Of a DNA stretch of 55,390 bases, positions 19,295 through 27,796 are shown one piece after another. The position numbers and the translations under genes were made by a program. Every line of letters begins with the position of its first letter. Position 1 is the stretch's first letter. Under the pieces are notes generated by a model. That model made no database searches and was not told where the DNA came from. It saw nothing but the letters and a program-made list of their open reading frames with translations. Location of the stretch: positions 1 to 55,390 of the forward strand of contig DUZX01000023.1 of the NCBI GenBank assembly GCA_013349325.1, in the 5' to 3' direction. Source of the DNA: Desulfuromonadales bacterium (lineage in GTDB: Bacteria; Desulfobacterota; Desulfuromonadia; Geobacterales; Pseudopelobacteraceae).

Positions 19295-20581
19295 TTACCT
19301 CTTCATGGCATCATCCATCAGTTTATAGGCACAGAACTCACCACACATCGTACAGGCGCCATGCTCGCCTGCCGGTGAATTGGCGCGAAAGGCGCGGGCC
19401 TTGTCCGGGTCCATGGCCAGGGCGAACTGTCCTTCCCAGTCCAGTTTTTTACGGCATTTTGCCATGGCGATATCCTTGTCGATGGCCCCTTTGACCCCCT
19501 TGGCGATATCGGCGGCATGCGCGGCGATGCGGGTGGCAATCACGCCGTCACGTACATCCTGCACATTCGGCAGGCAGAGGTGCTCGGAAGGGGTCACGTA
19601 GCAGAGAAAATCTGCCCCGGCAGCGGCAGCAATTGCGCCTCCGATGGCACAGGTAATATGGTCATAGCCGGGGGCAATGTCGGTCACCAGCGGTCCCAGA
19701 ACATAGAAGGGCGCACCATGGCAGATTCGTTTCTGCAGCTGGATGTTGGTCTGAATCTGATTGAGCGGCACATGGCCCGGTCCCTCGATCATGACCTGCA
19801 CGCCCGCCGCCTGGGCCCGCTGAGTCAATTCCCCCAGGATGATCAGCTCCTGAATCTGGGCCCTATCGGTGGCGTCCGCCAGGCAGCCGGGACGGAAACC
19901 GTCACCCAGCGAGAGTGTCATGTCATACACTTTGGTGATCTCCAGCAGTTTGTCGAAGTGCTCATAAAGCGGGTTTTCCTTGTTGTTGTAACTCATCCAT
20001 TCGATCGTGAAGGCGCCGCCGCGCGAGACGACATCCATAATACGCCCCTCATTTTTCATGCGCTCGACAGTGGCCCTCGTCACACCGCAATGCACGGTGA
20101 TAAAATCGACGCCATCTTCAGCGTGCTTGATGATGCCGGCAAAGATGTCATCAACTGTCATGTCAACAATGGCCTTGTTCTTGTTCCGCACCGCATCCAG
20201 GGCGGCCTGGTAGAGCGGGACCGTGCCGATACAGGCCTGTGTTTCGGCAATGATCGCTTTACGGATTTCATCGACCGGCCCGCCGGTGGAAAGGTCCATC
20301 AGGGCATCGGCTCCGTATTTGACCGCAGTACGTGCCTTTTCGAGCTCCTTTTCCAGATCGGTATCATCCGATGAAGAGCCGATATTGGCGTTAACCTTGG
20401 TGCGCAGGCCGGCGCCGACCGCCAGAGGTATCCCGTTGCCATGTTTGATGTTGTGACAGATGACTATCGTACCGGCGGCGATGCCGTCACGGATGAATTC
20501 GGGGCTGACTCCCTCGGCGATGGCTGCCAGCTGCATCTTTTCGGTGATCAGTCCTCTGCGTGCGTATTCAAGTTGCGTCAT
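19295..20581 (-). CDS. thiC: Phosphomethylpyrimidine synthase ThiC (short form)
   Basis: A 428-residue radical-SAM enzyme that converts aminoimidazole ribotide to HMP-phosphate for thiamin. It has NANIGSSSDDTDLEKELEKA, MEGPGHVP-type IEGPGHVPLNQI and the zinc-site region ALSLGDGFRPG seen as TLSLGDGFRPG. The C-terminal cluster motif reads CTMCGEFC, that is C-x2-C-x3-C, one residue shorter than the C-x2-C-x4-C of E. coli-type ThiC. The paralogue BzaF (5-hydroxybenzimidazole synthase) is an alternative, but the operon with thiED behind a TPP riboswitch favours ThiC. It begins 13 bases after thiED. Confidence 0.9.
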   Translation of the reverse strand: MTQLEYARRGLITEKMQLAAIAEGVSPEFIRDGIAAGTIVICHNIKHGNGIPLAVGAGLRTKVNANIGSSSDDTDLEKELEKARTAVKYGADALMDLSTGGPVDEIRKAIIAETQACIGTVPLYQAALDAVRNKNKAIVDMTVDDIFAGIIKHAEDGVDFITVHCGVTRATVERMKNEGRIMDVVSRGGAFTIEWMSYNNKENPLYEHFDKLLEITKVYDMTLSLGDGFRPGCLADATDRAQIQELIILGELTQRAQAAGVQVMIEGPGHVPLNQIQTNIQLQKRICHGAPFYVLGPLVTDIAPGYDHITCAIGGAIAAAAGADFLCYVTPSEHLCLPNVQDVRDGVIATRIAAHAADIAKGVKGAIDKDIAMAKCRKKLDWEGQFALAMDPDKARAFRANSPAGEHGACTMCGEFCAYKLMDDAMKR

Positions 20582-20594
20582 GGGTGCGTTCCTT

Positions 20595-22061
20595 TTATGT
20601 CAGTTCGTGTGCTGCCAGATAGTGATTGACCGGGCTATGTCCTCTGCCCAGTGGTCGGGCGTTACGTATAGCGGCCGTGATATAGGTCTTTGCTTTCGAT
20701 ACCGCTGTCAGCAGCGGCTCTCCCTGTGCCAGAAAGGCCGAAATGGCAGATGCATAGCTGCAGCCGGTACCGTGGGTGTTGCTGGTGAAGATGCGCTCTG
20801 TACTGAAACTGTGGCACTCTTTTCCGTCAAAGAGGATGTCGGTTGAGTTCTGACTGCTGAGATGGCCCCCCTTGATCAGGACACGGGCAGCGCCGAGTGC
20901 GTACAGGTCGCGGGCAGCTTGTTCCATCTCGGACTCATTTTTGATAACCCGTCCCAAAAGCCGCTCCGCTTCAGGAATATTGGGGGTCAAAAGGTAGGCC
21001 AGCGGCAGCAGCTGATCGATGAAGAGTTGCACCGCCTCACGTTCCATCAGGGATGCGCCCCCTTTTGCCACCATCACGGGATCGATTACCAGCGGAATAA
21101 TAACCTTGCGCTCGCCGAGGCGTTCTGCCAGTGCAGCGATAATGGCCGGCGTATGCAGCATGCCGGTTTTTATGACGTCGATCGGGATGTCAGACAGGAC
21201 GGTATCAAGCTGATCAAGCACAAAGCTGGGGGGCAGCCCATGAATTGAAGAAACACCGCGTGTATTCTGGGCCGTCAGTGCGGTCAGTACAGATGCGGCG
21301 TAGCTTCCCACAAGTGAAATCGTCTTGATATCAGCCTGGATGCCGGCGCCGCCACCTGAATCGCTACCGGCCACAGAGAGTACCGCACCGCGCGGGAAGG
21401 GTTGATTTCTCTTGAACAGTAAGCCCAGTTCTGCAGCGGCAGCATCGGGGCGTGGATTCGAGAGAATCGACGATATAACCGCTACTGCATCCGCCCCGGC
21501 ATCGATTACCCGGCAGGCATTGGCAGGCGTAATTCCGCCGATAGCAACTACCGGCAGGTTGATTTCAGCGCGCAGTGCAGCCAGGCCGACGATGCCGGGC
21601 AATTGTGTGACGGCTTTGCTTTCCGTCGGATACATGGCGCCAAAACCGATATAGTCGGCGCCATCCTGCTCAGCTTGACGGGCTTCTGCGACAGTATGGG
21701 TCGAAACACCAATGATTTTATTAGAGCCCAATAACTTTCGGGCGGCGGCGACCGTTCCATCATCCTGCCCCAGGTGAACGCCATCAGCCTGCAGCTCGTT
21801 TGCCAGCTGCATGTCATCATTGACGATGAAGAGTGCCCCAAAGCGCGTGCAGAGTCGCTGCAACTCACGCCCCTCAGCCAGGCAGAGTTCACGAGCCTTG
21901 TCTTTGGCCCGGTACTGTAGTACAGAAACGCCGCCGCGCAACCCCTGGGACACGCGTTCGACCAGATTATCCCCCTGATCGGTAATCAGATAGACACCAG
22001 CGATAGCCGGAAGCTGAGGCGTTTTATTGACTACCAGGCGAAATGGCCGTGCGTCACTCAC
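20595..22061 (-). CDS. thiED: ThiE-ThiD fusion: thiamin-phosphate synthase and HMP-P kinase
   Basis: A 488-residue two-domain protein. Residues of about 15-215 are ThiE: YLITDQGDNLVERV, the DGVHLGQDD motif and GADYIGFGAMYPTESK, and GGITPANACRVIDAGADAVAVIS. Residues of about 225-485 are ThiD: LSVAGSDSGGGAGIQADIKT, MVAKGGASLMEREA and NTHGTGCSYASAISAFLAQG. The enzyme phosphorylates HMP-P and joins it to the thiazole phosphate to make thiamin phosphate. GTG 22061 starts after AAAGGA. The leader contains a TPP riboswitch and a terminator, so expression falls when TPP is plentiful. Confidence 0.96.
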   Translation of the reverse strand: MSDARPFRLVVNKTPQLPAIAGVYLITDQGDNLVERVSQGLRGGVSVLQYRAKDKARELCLAEGRELQRLCTRFGALFIVNDDMQLANELQADGVHLGQDDGTVAAARKLLGSNKIIGVSTHTVAEARQAEQDGADYIGFGAMYPTESKAVTQLPGIVGLAALRAEINLPVVAIGGITPANACRVIDAGADAVAVISSILSNPRPDAAAAELGLLFKRNQPFPRGAVLSVAGSDSGGGAGIQADIKTISLVGSYAASVLTALTAQNTRGVSSIHGLPPSFVLDQLDTVLSDIPIDVIKTGMLHTPAIIAALAERLGERKVIIPLVIDPVMVAKGGASLMEREAVQLFIDQLLPLAYLLTPNIPEAERLLGRVIKNESEMEQAARDLYALGAARVLIKGGHLSSQNSTDILFDGKECHSFSTERIFTSNTHGTGCSYASAISAFLAQGEPLLTAVSKAKTYITAAIRNARPLGRGHSPVNHYLAAHELT

Positions 22062-22083
22062 GTTCGTTATCCTTTGAAAATAG

Positions 22084-22118
22084 AAAAAGGCCGCGCTGAA
22101 ATGTAGAATCAGGCGGCC
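22084..22118 (-). terminator. Expression-platform terminator of the thi leader
   Basis: On the minus strand GGCCGC-CTGA and TCAG-CGCGGCC pair around TTCTACATT, followed by TTTTTCTATTTT. It lies between the TPP aptamer and the thiED GTG, as expected for a riboswitch acting by transcription termination. Confidence 0.75.
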
Positions 22119-22130
22119 GGAGTGAGTACA

Positions 22131-22246
22131 TCCTGCGAGCCGCTTTCCTACGCCGGAATTACCCGGTTCAGGTGCAAAGGGTTCCCGTTCTGCGGTAGAA
22201 GTGCACAGAAACGGATCTCAGTTCAAGAGAACTCCCCCAGGGCCGT
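22131..22246 (-). ncRNA. TPP riboswitch (THI element)
   Basis: The minus strand carries the conserved THI-box blocks in order: CTTGAACTGAGATC, then GAACCCTTTGCACCTGAACC, then GGGTAATTCCGGCGTAGGAA. These are the pyrimidine-sensing CUGAGA loop and the pyrophosphate-sensing GCGUAGG side of the aptamer. It precedes thiED-thiC, the expected targets. Confidence 0.95.
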
Positions 22247-22291
22247 ATCGAGTCGCTACAGTACTGAAATGGACCTGCGATGTCAATTGCT

Positions 22292-23872
22292 TTAAAGCTT
22301 TAAACGGTCTCTCCACCAGAACAGGCGCAGTGCTGCCGTGCCGAAACAGAGCAGTGACAACCAGAGTGCTGAAGGATGGTGTATCCCGCGAAGGTAAAAG
22401 GCCAGTGCTACCAGCAGGGCGGTCCAGGCCAGTTGATGCAGCCAGCTATGCAGTGAACGCAGCAGTTCACGGCGATCATCCTCCGCCAGATGCACGGCCA
22501 GATCACCCTGCTGCACGGTATCCACAAGATGCCGAAACTTGACCATTGTCAGCGGCAGCTGTTTCAGCTCATGAGCGACCACACCCCAGACGCTGTCATG
22601 CTCGCCCAGCGCGCGGGTCAGGTTGGCCTTAAGAATCGGCAAAATATCCTTGATGCCATTAAAGTTTGAGATAAAACTGGTGCCGAGACCTTCAATGATT
22701 GAGCTGACCCGCATGACGTAGACGATCTCCTGCGGCAGCTTGAAGGGGTACTCTTTTAACGCATCCATGATGCCGAAGGTCAGCTCCTGCATGCTGGAGG
22801 CGCTCAGGTGCTCGTCGTCAAAGATCCGGAAAATTTCTTCCGCCAGTCCGGTCAACTCAGCCTGAGGCGCCCTGTCGGTAACCACCCCCAGTTTGCGGGT
22901 GGCCTGCACCAGCAGTTCATAGTCGCGCTCATAGGCCGCCTTGACGGTGTTGATCATGGCCAGGCGGGTAGCGTTGGGAATTCTGCTGACCATGCCGAAA
23001 TCGAGCAGCACCAGTTCCCCTTGGGATGTGACCAGCAGGTTGCCCGGGTGCGGGTCGGCGTGAAAAAAACCTTTGACCAGCATCTGCTCGGTGTAGAACA
23101 GCACCAGTTTTTCCATCAGTTTCGGGAAAGGTACCTGGAGTCGAGCCAATCCCTCGCGGTCGTCAAAGCGGACACCCTCCTCAAAACTCATTACCAGGGC
23201 GTCGTGACTGCTGACAGCAGCGTAGGGAACCGGCAGGCGCACGCCGGCGTCCGGGTAGCTGCGGCGAAAGCGCTCCAGGTTGGAGAGCTCGATCTGCATA
23301 TCGACTTCCTGAAGGATAGTGGTACGGAAGGCGGTCAATACTGCTTCAATCGAATTGCGGGTGTATTCGGAAAAAAGCGGGCGCAACAGAATCAGAAACC
23401 ATCCCAACAGGCGGATATCCTCACGCACCACGCGTTCGATCTGGTTGCGGCGCAGCTTGACCGCCACCTGGTCGCCATTAAGAAGGGTGGCGTGGTGAAC
23501 CTGGCCGATGGAAGCGCAGGCCAGAGGCTGCTGTTCAAAAGAACGAAAACAGGTTCCGTTTCCGAAGGCGCGCGTAAAAACCGCCTGGAAATCCTGGCTT
23601 GACATCGGTGACAACTGGTCATGCAGCTGCCGCAGCTGCTCAAGGTAGCGGATGTCAAAAAAATCAGCCCGAGTGGCCAAGACCTGCGCCAGTTTTATAA
23701 AACTGGCACCCAGTCGCTCTATGGCTGCCACCAGTGGCACCGGTTGAAGCGGTTCAGCCCCCAGCCAGGAGGGCTTCCTGCGAATCAGCAGAAAAAACGT
23801 CAGAAGCACTCGGAAAACGGCATAGATCCTGACCGGATGATAGAGCCGCGCCAGCAGCGTGAGTCTGTTCAC
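22292..23872 (-). CDS. UbiB/AarF/ABC1-family kinase-like protein
   Basis: An atypical protein-kinase-like protein, about 526 residues. Family motifs are visible: the KxGQ-like segment LGASFIKLAQVLATRADF, ASIGQVHHATLLNGDQVAVKL for the nucleotide lysine, FFHADPHPGNLL and LLDFGMVSRI for the catalytic and metal-binding Asp. Two hydrophobic helices end the protein (about 480-520). UbiB members support quinone biosynthesis or lipid handling at the membrane. I prefer the GTG at 23872, four bases after the phasin-like gene, over the longer frame to 23959, which would overlap that gene by 83 bases. Confidence 0.88.
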   Translation of the reverse strand: MNRLTLLARLYHPVRIYAVFRVLLTFFLLIRRKPSWLGAEPLQPVPLVAAIERLGASFIKLAQVLATRADFFDIRYLEQLRQLHDQLSPMSSQDFQAVFTRAFGNGTCFRSFEQQPLACASIGQVHHATLLNGDQVAVKLRRNQIERVVREDIRLLGWFLILLRPLFSEYTRNSIEAVLTAFRTTILQEVDMQIELSNLERFRRSYPDAGVRLPVPYAAVSSHDALVMSFEEGVRFDDREGLARLQVPFPKLMEKLVLFYTEQMLVKGFFHADPHPGNLLVTSQGELVLLDFGMVSRIPNATRLAMINTVKAAYERDYELLVQATRKLGVVTDRAPQAELTGLAEEIFRIFDDEHLSASSMQELTFGIMDALKEYPFKLPQEIVYVMRVSSIIEGLGTSFISNFNGIKDILPILKANLTRALGEHDSVWGVVAHELKQLPLTMVKFRHLVDTVQQGDLAVHLAEDDRRELLRSLHSWLHQLAWTALLVALAFYLRGIHHPSALWLSLLCFGTAALRLFWWRDRLKL

Positions 23873-23876
23873 CAGT

Positions 23877-24170
23877 TCAGGACTGTCCCTGTCGCAGTTT
23901 TTCAAGCTCTGCCCGGAGTGAGTCAACATCTGCACGGGTGGCCAGTCCCAGTTCGTCAATAGCTTCCTTCAGCATCTCCTTGATATTTTCCTTAAGCTGC
24001 AGGCGCTCCTCACTCCCTTTTGCTATCGCCTGTTCAAAAAAATCACGCGCCTTACGGTCGTTCTCCTCTCTGAAAATCCCGGCCGATTCACCGGCTTTTT
24101 CCAATTTTTCCTTGGCCAGCAAAGCGCTGCCCAAGCCGAAATAAAACAGTTGCTCCAGTTGTGCTTTCAT
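23877..24170 (-). CDS. Phasin-like coiled-coil protein
   Basis: A 97-residue protein beginning with a hydrophobic stretch (LEQLFYFGLGSALLAKEKLE) followed by a long charged helix and a C-terminal heptad-like VDSLRAELEKLRQ. This resembles the phasin/PhaF-related or UbiK-like accessory proteins. The tight linkage to the UbiB-family gene suggests they act together at a membrane or lipid surface. Function is inferred from shape and neighbour only. The ATG has GAGGAG upstream. Confidence 0.65.
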   Translation of the reverse strand: MKAQLEQLFYFGLGSALLAKEKLEKAGESAGIFREENDRKARDFFEQAIAKGSEERLQLKENIKEMLKEAIDELGLATRADVDSLRAELEKLRQGQS

Positions 24171-24186
24171 AGTGACAATCTCCTCT

Positions 24187-24441
24187 TTATTGTTTCAGCA
24201 ATTGATGCGATACCTCTGCCAATACGCACTCATGAGCTGCAATCGTAGCATTGATTCCGGCATTGCCGATATCGCCCCGGCCGGTCCAGTCGTTTCCCTG
24301 TCTGACATAGAGGCTGGTGAGTGTCTTACGGATGGTGCGCGCCGCCTCGGCAGGATTCTGGCGCACCTGTTCAATCAACGCAGCATGAATCGATTCGTAC
24401 GCATCTTCATACCTCTGCTCAACACAATGATGTACAGTCAT
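24187..24441 (-). CDS. Hypothetical protein (84 aa)
   Basis: A short soluble protein, MTVHHCVEQRYEDAYESIHA onwards, with mixed helix-forming composition and no motif I recognise. It lies 16 bases upstream of the phasin-like gene in the same direction, and AAAGGAG precedes its ATG, so it is probably a real first gene of the 24441-22292 operon. Confidence 0.6.
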   Translation of the reverse strand: MTVHHCVEQRYEDAYESIHAALIEQVRQNPAEAARTIRKTLTSLYVRQGNDWTGRGDIGNAGINATIAAHECVLAEVSHQLLKQ

Positions 24442-24594
24442 GGCGCAACTCCTTTACAATTTATTGTGGACTAAACAGGTCTTTTTCGGATAATACGTAA
24501 TAAAATAATTTTGTCCAGCAAAATGAACAGTACGTTTCTCATCTCCCGTTTTTGTAGAAACCCTGAAAAAAACAGTGGCAACGCGAGGAAAAAA

Positions 24595-25002
24595 ATGAAA
24601 AATTTCAAGAAATTTTTATCTAAGAATGACCATTTTGCCCGCCACAGCGGTATTGAACTGGATGAGGTCACACCGGGGCGGGCACATGCCAGCATGAAAA
24701 TTGAGCCGTTTCATCGCAATGCTGCCGGCACGGTGCATGGTGGCGCGATCTTCACTCTGGCCGACTTTGCCTTTGCCGCTGCATCGAACTCGCACGGAAC
24801 GCTGGCCATGGGGATCAACACCAGCGTTTCCTTTGTCAAGGCGGCCATCGCAGGATCATTGTACGCCGAAGCCAGCGAGCAGGTTCTGGGCCCCAAGCTG
24901 GCATCTTACCAGGTGATGATTACCGACGACGACAACGCGGTTATCGCGATTTTTCAGGGGATGGTGTATCGAAAAAAAGAGACCTTGCAGCTGGGGAGTT
25001 GA
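24595..25002 (+). CDS. PaaI/hotdog-fold thioesterase
   Basis: A 135-residue hotdog-fold protein. The active-site region HRNAAGTVHGGAIFTLADFA carries the HGG motif of PaaI-type acyl-CoA thioesterases. The start at 24595 (MKNFKKFLSKND) has GAGGAAAAAA upstream; the frame extends to 24511 but without conserved residues. Such enzymes release CoA from small acyl- or phenylacetyl-type thioesters. The substrate is unknown. The gene diverges from the UbiB operon and converges on the MoaD-like gene. Confidence 0.85.
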   Translation: MKNFKKFLSKNDHFARHSGIELDEVTPGRAHASMKIEPFHRNAAGTVHGGAIFTLADFAFAAASNSHGTLAMGINTSVSFVKAAIAGSLYAEASEQVLGPKLASYQVMITDDDNAVIAIFQGMVYRKKETLQLGS

Positions 25003-25033
25003 TGCGACTGTCCGACGGGGTGTGAAGCGGGCT

Positions 25034-25258
25034 TTAACCGCCTCCCAACAGCGGAAAGAGCGCCAGAACGTCTCCTTCGACCAACTCGTAGTCAAGTTTA
25101 ACGTGGCGGTGATTGCAGAGCATGATTCCCAGTTCGGCGGTTGTCAGCTGCAGACGCTCTGCGATCTCAGCCACGGTAGTTCCGGGTGGATAGTCAGATG
25201 TTTCGACTTCAAAGCGACCGGTACGGAATGAAGCAAACAGCTTAACGGTAATTTTCAT
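25034..25258 (-). CDS. MoaD/ThiS-family sulfur carrier
   Basis: A 74-residue beta-grasp protein ending in GG(G), the terminus that is adenylated and thiocarboxylated in MoaD and ThiS. Family features include MKITVKLFASFRTG and VEGDVLALFPLLGGG. Next to a tungsten-type aldehyde oxidoreductase it most likely delivers sulfur to molybdopterin, as MoaD-like genes in AOR loci are thought to do. The last three residues are GGG rather than GG, so processing or a direct extra glycine is possible. A start 4 bases after the preceding gene suggests cotranscription. Confidence 0.85.
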   Translation of the reverse strand: MKITVKLFASFRTGRFEVETSDYPPGTTVAEIAERLQLTTAELGIMLCNHRHVKLDYELVEGDVLALFPLLGGG

Positions 25259-25262
25259 TGCA

Positions 25263-25844
25263 TTACTCCAAAAAAGAAACTGCCAGCAGCGTTTGATCCT
25301 GGTCTGTGTCAGCGCCCAGGTTGTATTTCAGTTCGGGAATGCCCTGCCGCAGTACCAGCAACTCTTCGGTTTTAAGCAGAATGCCATGGGCCAACAGATT
25401 TGGTCCAAGTTCGGTCATGAGCAGGTTAAACAGCTTGAGCGTTACGCTGCCATCTTCCACAACTGCTGGAGCGGTCTGCATCAAATGGCTGATGCCCTGA
25501 CGTAGCGCCGCATAGTATCCTCCCCGTCTCATGGTCGCCCCGACCAGACCCGGCATAGCTGCTGAGAGTGCTATGCGGGAGCCATTTCGAATGATCGTCT
25601 TTTCAAAATCATCAACCGGACAGTTGTCACAGAAAACCGTCGTAATACGCTCGGAAACGTACTCTTCTGGAATGGCAAGCTGATGACAGAGCAGATTTTT
25701 GAGGGAACAGCCGATTGTTGCCGGCACGGTAACTCCACGTTGAAACAGAGGAAAGAATTGCTCCAACTGATCAGTAGGAAGTTGAAGGTTCAGGCGGACA
25801 GCAGGAATAAAGCGGGGTGATTGATCGGGAGTAGAAGGCGTCAC
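25263..25844 (-). CDS. AOR-linked hypothetical protein
   Basis: About 193 residues with no motif I recognise; it contains a pair of cysteines in VFCDNCPVDDFEKT and otherwise looks like a soluble alpha/beta protein. It lies between the AOR gene and the MoaD-like gene in the same direction, which hints at a role in tungsten-enzyme maturation or regulation, but this is inference. The GTG at 25844 is preceded by GGAG at good spacing; a TTG at 25856 sits inside the T-tract of the upstream terminator and is less likely. Confidence 0.65.
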   Translation of the reverse strand: MTPSTPDQSPRFIPAVRLNLQLPTDQLEQFFPLFQRGVTVPATIGCSLKNLLCHQLAIPEEYVSERITTVFCDNCPVDDFEKTIIRNGSRIALSAAMPGLVGATMRRGGYYAALRQGISHLMQTAPAVVEDGSVTLKLFNLLMTELGPNLLAHGILLKTEELLVLRQGIPELKYNLGADTDQDQTLLAVSFLE

Positions 25845-25854
25845 GGGTCTCTCC

Positions 25855-25889
25855 AAAAAACGGCGAAGCAGAAGTAATCTGCTTCGCCG
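25855..25889 (-). terminator. Intrinsic terminator after the AOR gene
   Basis: CGGCGAAGCAGA and TCTGCTTCGCCG form a perfect 12-pair stem around a 5-base loop, followed on the minus strand by T6. The ribosome binding site of the next gene (GGAG) follows at once, so readthrough would be needed for that gene or it has its own promoter. Confidence 0.85.
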
Positions 25890-25901
25890 CAGGGTTGTAA
25901 G

Positions 25902-27635
25902 CTACCAGTTAAAGACGTCGTCCAGTTCTTCATCCTTCATCAAAAAGGTCTGATTGTGCGGGGCAATCGCTTCATTGTAAAAGAAACGTGGTAAGCGGTC
26001 ATGATGTTTTGTGAAGCCGGCGCGGGTATTGAAATCCCGTTCAGCAGAAAGGACTTTCTTGCCCAGTGCTACGACGTCATCACCAGTCATGGTGATACCA
26101 TAAAAAGAGCCGAGCATATCGAGCAGTGCCTGGAACGTTTCGGGCTGATCCATAATCGCAAAAGCGATAAACAGGCACATGCCGGTGGAGTCAATGGCAG
26201 CCGTCGCGATCTGCAGGTTGCGTGACAACTCGATCTGTCCCGCTGTCTTGAGCGGGTCGACATCGCCGCCTACCTTGAGAATGTTGGTAGCGACCGCATA
26301 ACCGGCGGTGTGGTCGGCGCCCTGGGTGGTGGTGGCGTAGGTAACGCCAATTCCCTGTACGGCACGTGGATCGTAGGCTGCCATCGCCTGATCTTTGACA
26401 GCCGGTACCCGCTCAACGGCAAAGACCTTGCCGGTTACCGTAGCGCCGCACCCGAGTACGCGCCCGAGCGGCGTACCTTTGCCAACCTCTTCTACCAGAC
26501 GGATGGCTCCTTCTTTATCTCCAAATTCGATCAAGCCGGCATCCATCGCCACACCGATCGTCACGCCCATCTCCATCGTGTCGACGCCGATATTGTCATC
26601 CATATAATCCAACATGGCGACAGTATCCAGGTCGTCAATGCCACAATTGCCGCCATGGGCCCAGGTGGTCTCATATTCGGGTTGTTTGGTGAGGTAGTTG
26701 CCGTCCTTATCGTTGTAGATGCCGGAACACTGGATCACACATCCGCGGTGGCAACCGTGAGTGGCCTTGCCGCCACGCTTGATCTCAAGTTCAGCCTGAG
26801 CCTCACCGCTAAGCTTGGAGGAGCCTTCATAGGTACCGGACTTGAAATTCTTGGTAGGGTAGCCACCCGCTTCGTTAAGAATATTTGTCAGAACATTGGT
26901 GCCGTATGCTGGTAACCCTTCGCCGGTAACCGGATGCTTGCGTAGTCCTTCGACGAACTTGCGGTTGGCATCACGAAATGCGTCCGGGTCTTTCGGGGGA
27001 CGCATTTTAGCGCCGGCATCATCAATGATGATTGCTTTAACATGTTTTGAGCCCATAACAGCACCGACGCCACCCCGTCCACAGTGGCGTGTCGGACGCA
27101 GTTCAGGATCGGTGCAGGCGATCGAAGCAGCCAGAAGCATACGTTCGCCGGCGCTGCCGATGGTCATGTAAGCAACTTTGTCGCCGTATTCTGTCCGCAG
27201 TTTTGCCACCAGTGGGTAGTTATCAAGCAGCTTCAGGCTATTATCGACGATAACCTGGATGCCATCTTTGTTAATGACGATTTTATAGAGGTCGTTACCA
27301 AGAGGCTTGCCTTCAAGCACGACAGCAGCATAACCAAGGCGAGCCAGCACCTGGGCAGCCTGTCCTCCAGCGTTTGATTCCTTGATGGTGCCGGTCAGCG
27401 GGCTTTTGCAACCGACTGACAGACGTCCGGACATCGAGCCGGTTGTACCGCTCAGCATTCCGGGAGCAATAACCAGTTTGTTTTCAGCACCCAGCGCGTG
27501 AGCAAGAGGATGAACCTCTGTGGCAACCATCAGTGATGTCATCGCCCGGCCGCCAAGTCCGGCATACTCTCCAAGTGGTCCGTAGGTTACCTGTGGTCCT
27601 CCTGCAGCTCCAAAATCAATGCGTGCAATCTTCAT
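25902..27635 (-). CDS. aor: Tungsten-type aldehyde:ferredoxin oxidoreductase
   Basis: A 577-residue AOR-family enzyme. The N-terminal pterin-binding domain shows MKIARIDFGAAGGP, YAGLGGRAMTSLMVATEV and LSVGCKSPLTGTIKESNAGG. The cluster ligands appear as CHRGCVIQC near residue 300, and the fourth cysteine as STGMC near 495. The family oxidises aldehydes to acids (or reduces acids) with ferredoxin, using a bis-pterin tungsten site. The start at 27635 follows AAAGGAGA; the longer frame to 27755 is not conserved. A 12-codon ORF overlaps the start. In this locus it could use aldehydes from alcohol oxidation. Confidence 0.93.
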   Translation of the reverse strand: MKIARIDFGAAGGPQVTYGPLGEYAGLGGRAMTSLMVATEVHPLAHALGAENKLVIAPGMLSGTTGSMSGRLSVGCKSPLTGTIKESNAGGQAAQVLARLGYAAVVLEGKPLGNDLYKIVINKDGIQVIVDNSLKLLDNYPLVAKLRTEYGDKVAYMTIGSAGERMLLAASIACTDPELRPTRHCGRGGVGAVMGSKHVKAIIIDDAGAKMRPPKDPDAFRDANRKFVEGLRKHPVTGEGLPAYGTNVLTNILNEAGGYPTKNFKSGTYEGSSKLSGEAQAELEIKRGGKATHGCHRGCVIQCSGIYNDKDGNYLTKQPEYETTWAHGGNCGIDDLDTVAMLDYMDDNIGVDTMEMGVTIGVAMDAGLIEFGDKEGAIRLVEEVGKGTPLGRVLGCGATVTGKVFAVERVPAVKDQAMAAYDPRAVQGIGVTYATTTQGADHTAGYAVATNILKVGGDVDPLKTAGQIELSRNLQIATAAIDSTGMCLFIAFAIMDQPETFQALLDMLGSFYGITMTGDDVVALGKKVLSAERDFNTRAGFTKHHDRLPRFFYNEAIAPHNQTFLMKDEELDDVFNW

Positions 27636-27670
27636 AGGTGATTCTCCTTTCCCTTTTTCTGTGCTGGCAT
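27632..27670 (-). CDS. Possible 12-codon leader peptide coupled to AOR
   Basis: ATG at 27668-27670 preceded by AAAAGGAG at 8-base spacing opens MPAQKKGKENHL and stops at TGA 27632-27634, overlapping the AOR ATG as ATGA. The peptide contains the AOR ribosome binding site. A translational-coupling or attenuating leader is possible; chance is not excluded. Confidence 0.4.
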   Translation of the reverse strand: MPAQKKGKENHL

Positions 27671-27796
27671 AGTGAAATCTCCTTTTCAAAGGAAGGCTGC
27701 GCCGTTTCCCGCACAACCCAATGGCCTGATACCGTAGGAAAGTTCCGGTAGGCATCAGACTCGGAGTAGGTAGCAGTTATACCATGAGTGCAAACG

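Noticed and set aside
22201-22542. 113-aa plus-strand ORF over the TPP riboswitch
   Set aside because: Antisense to the aptamer and to the UbiB-family gene; no family signature.
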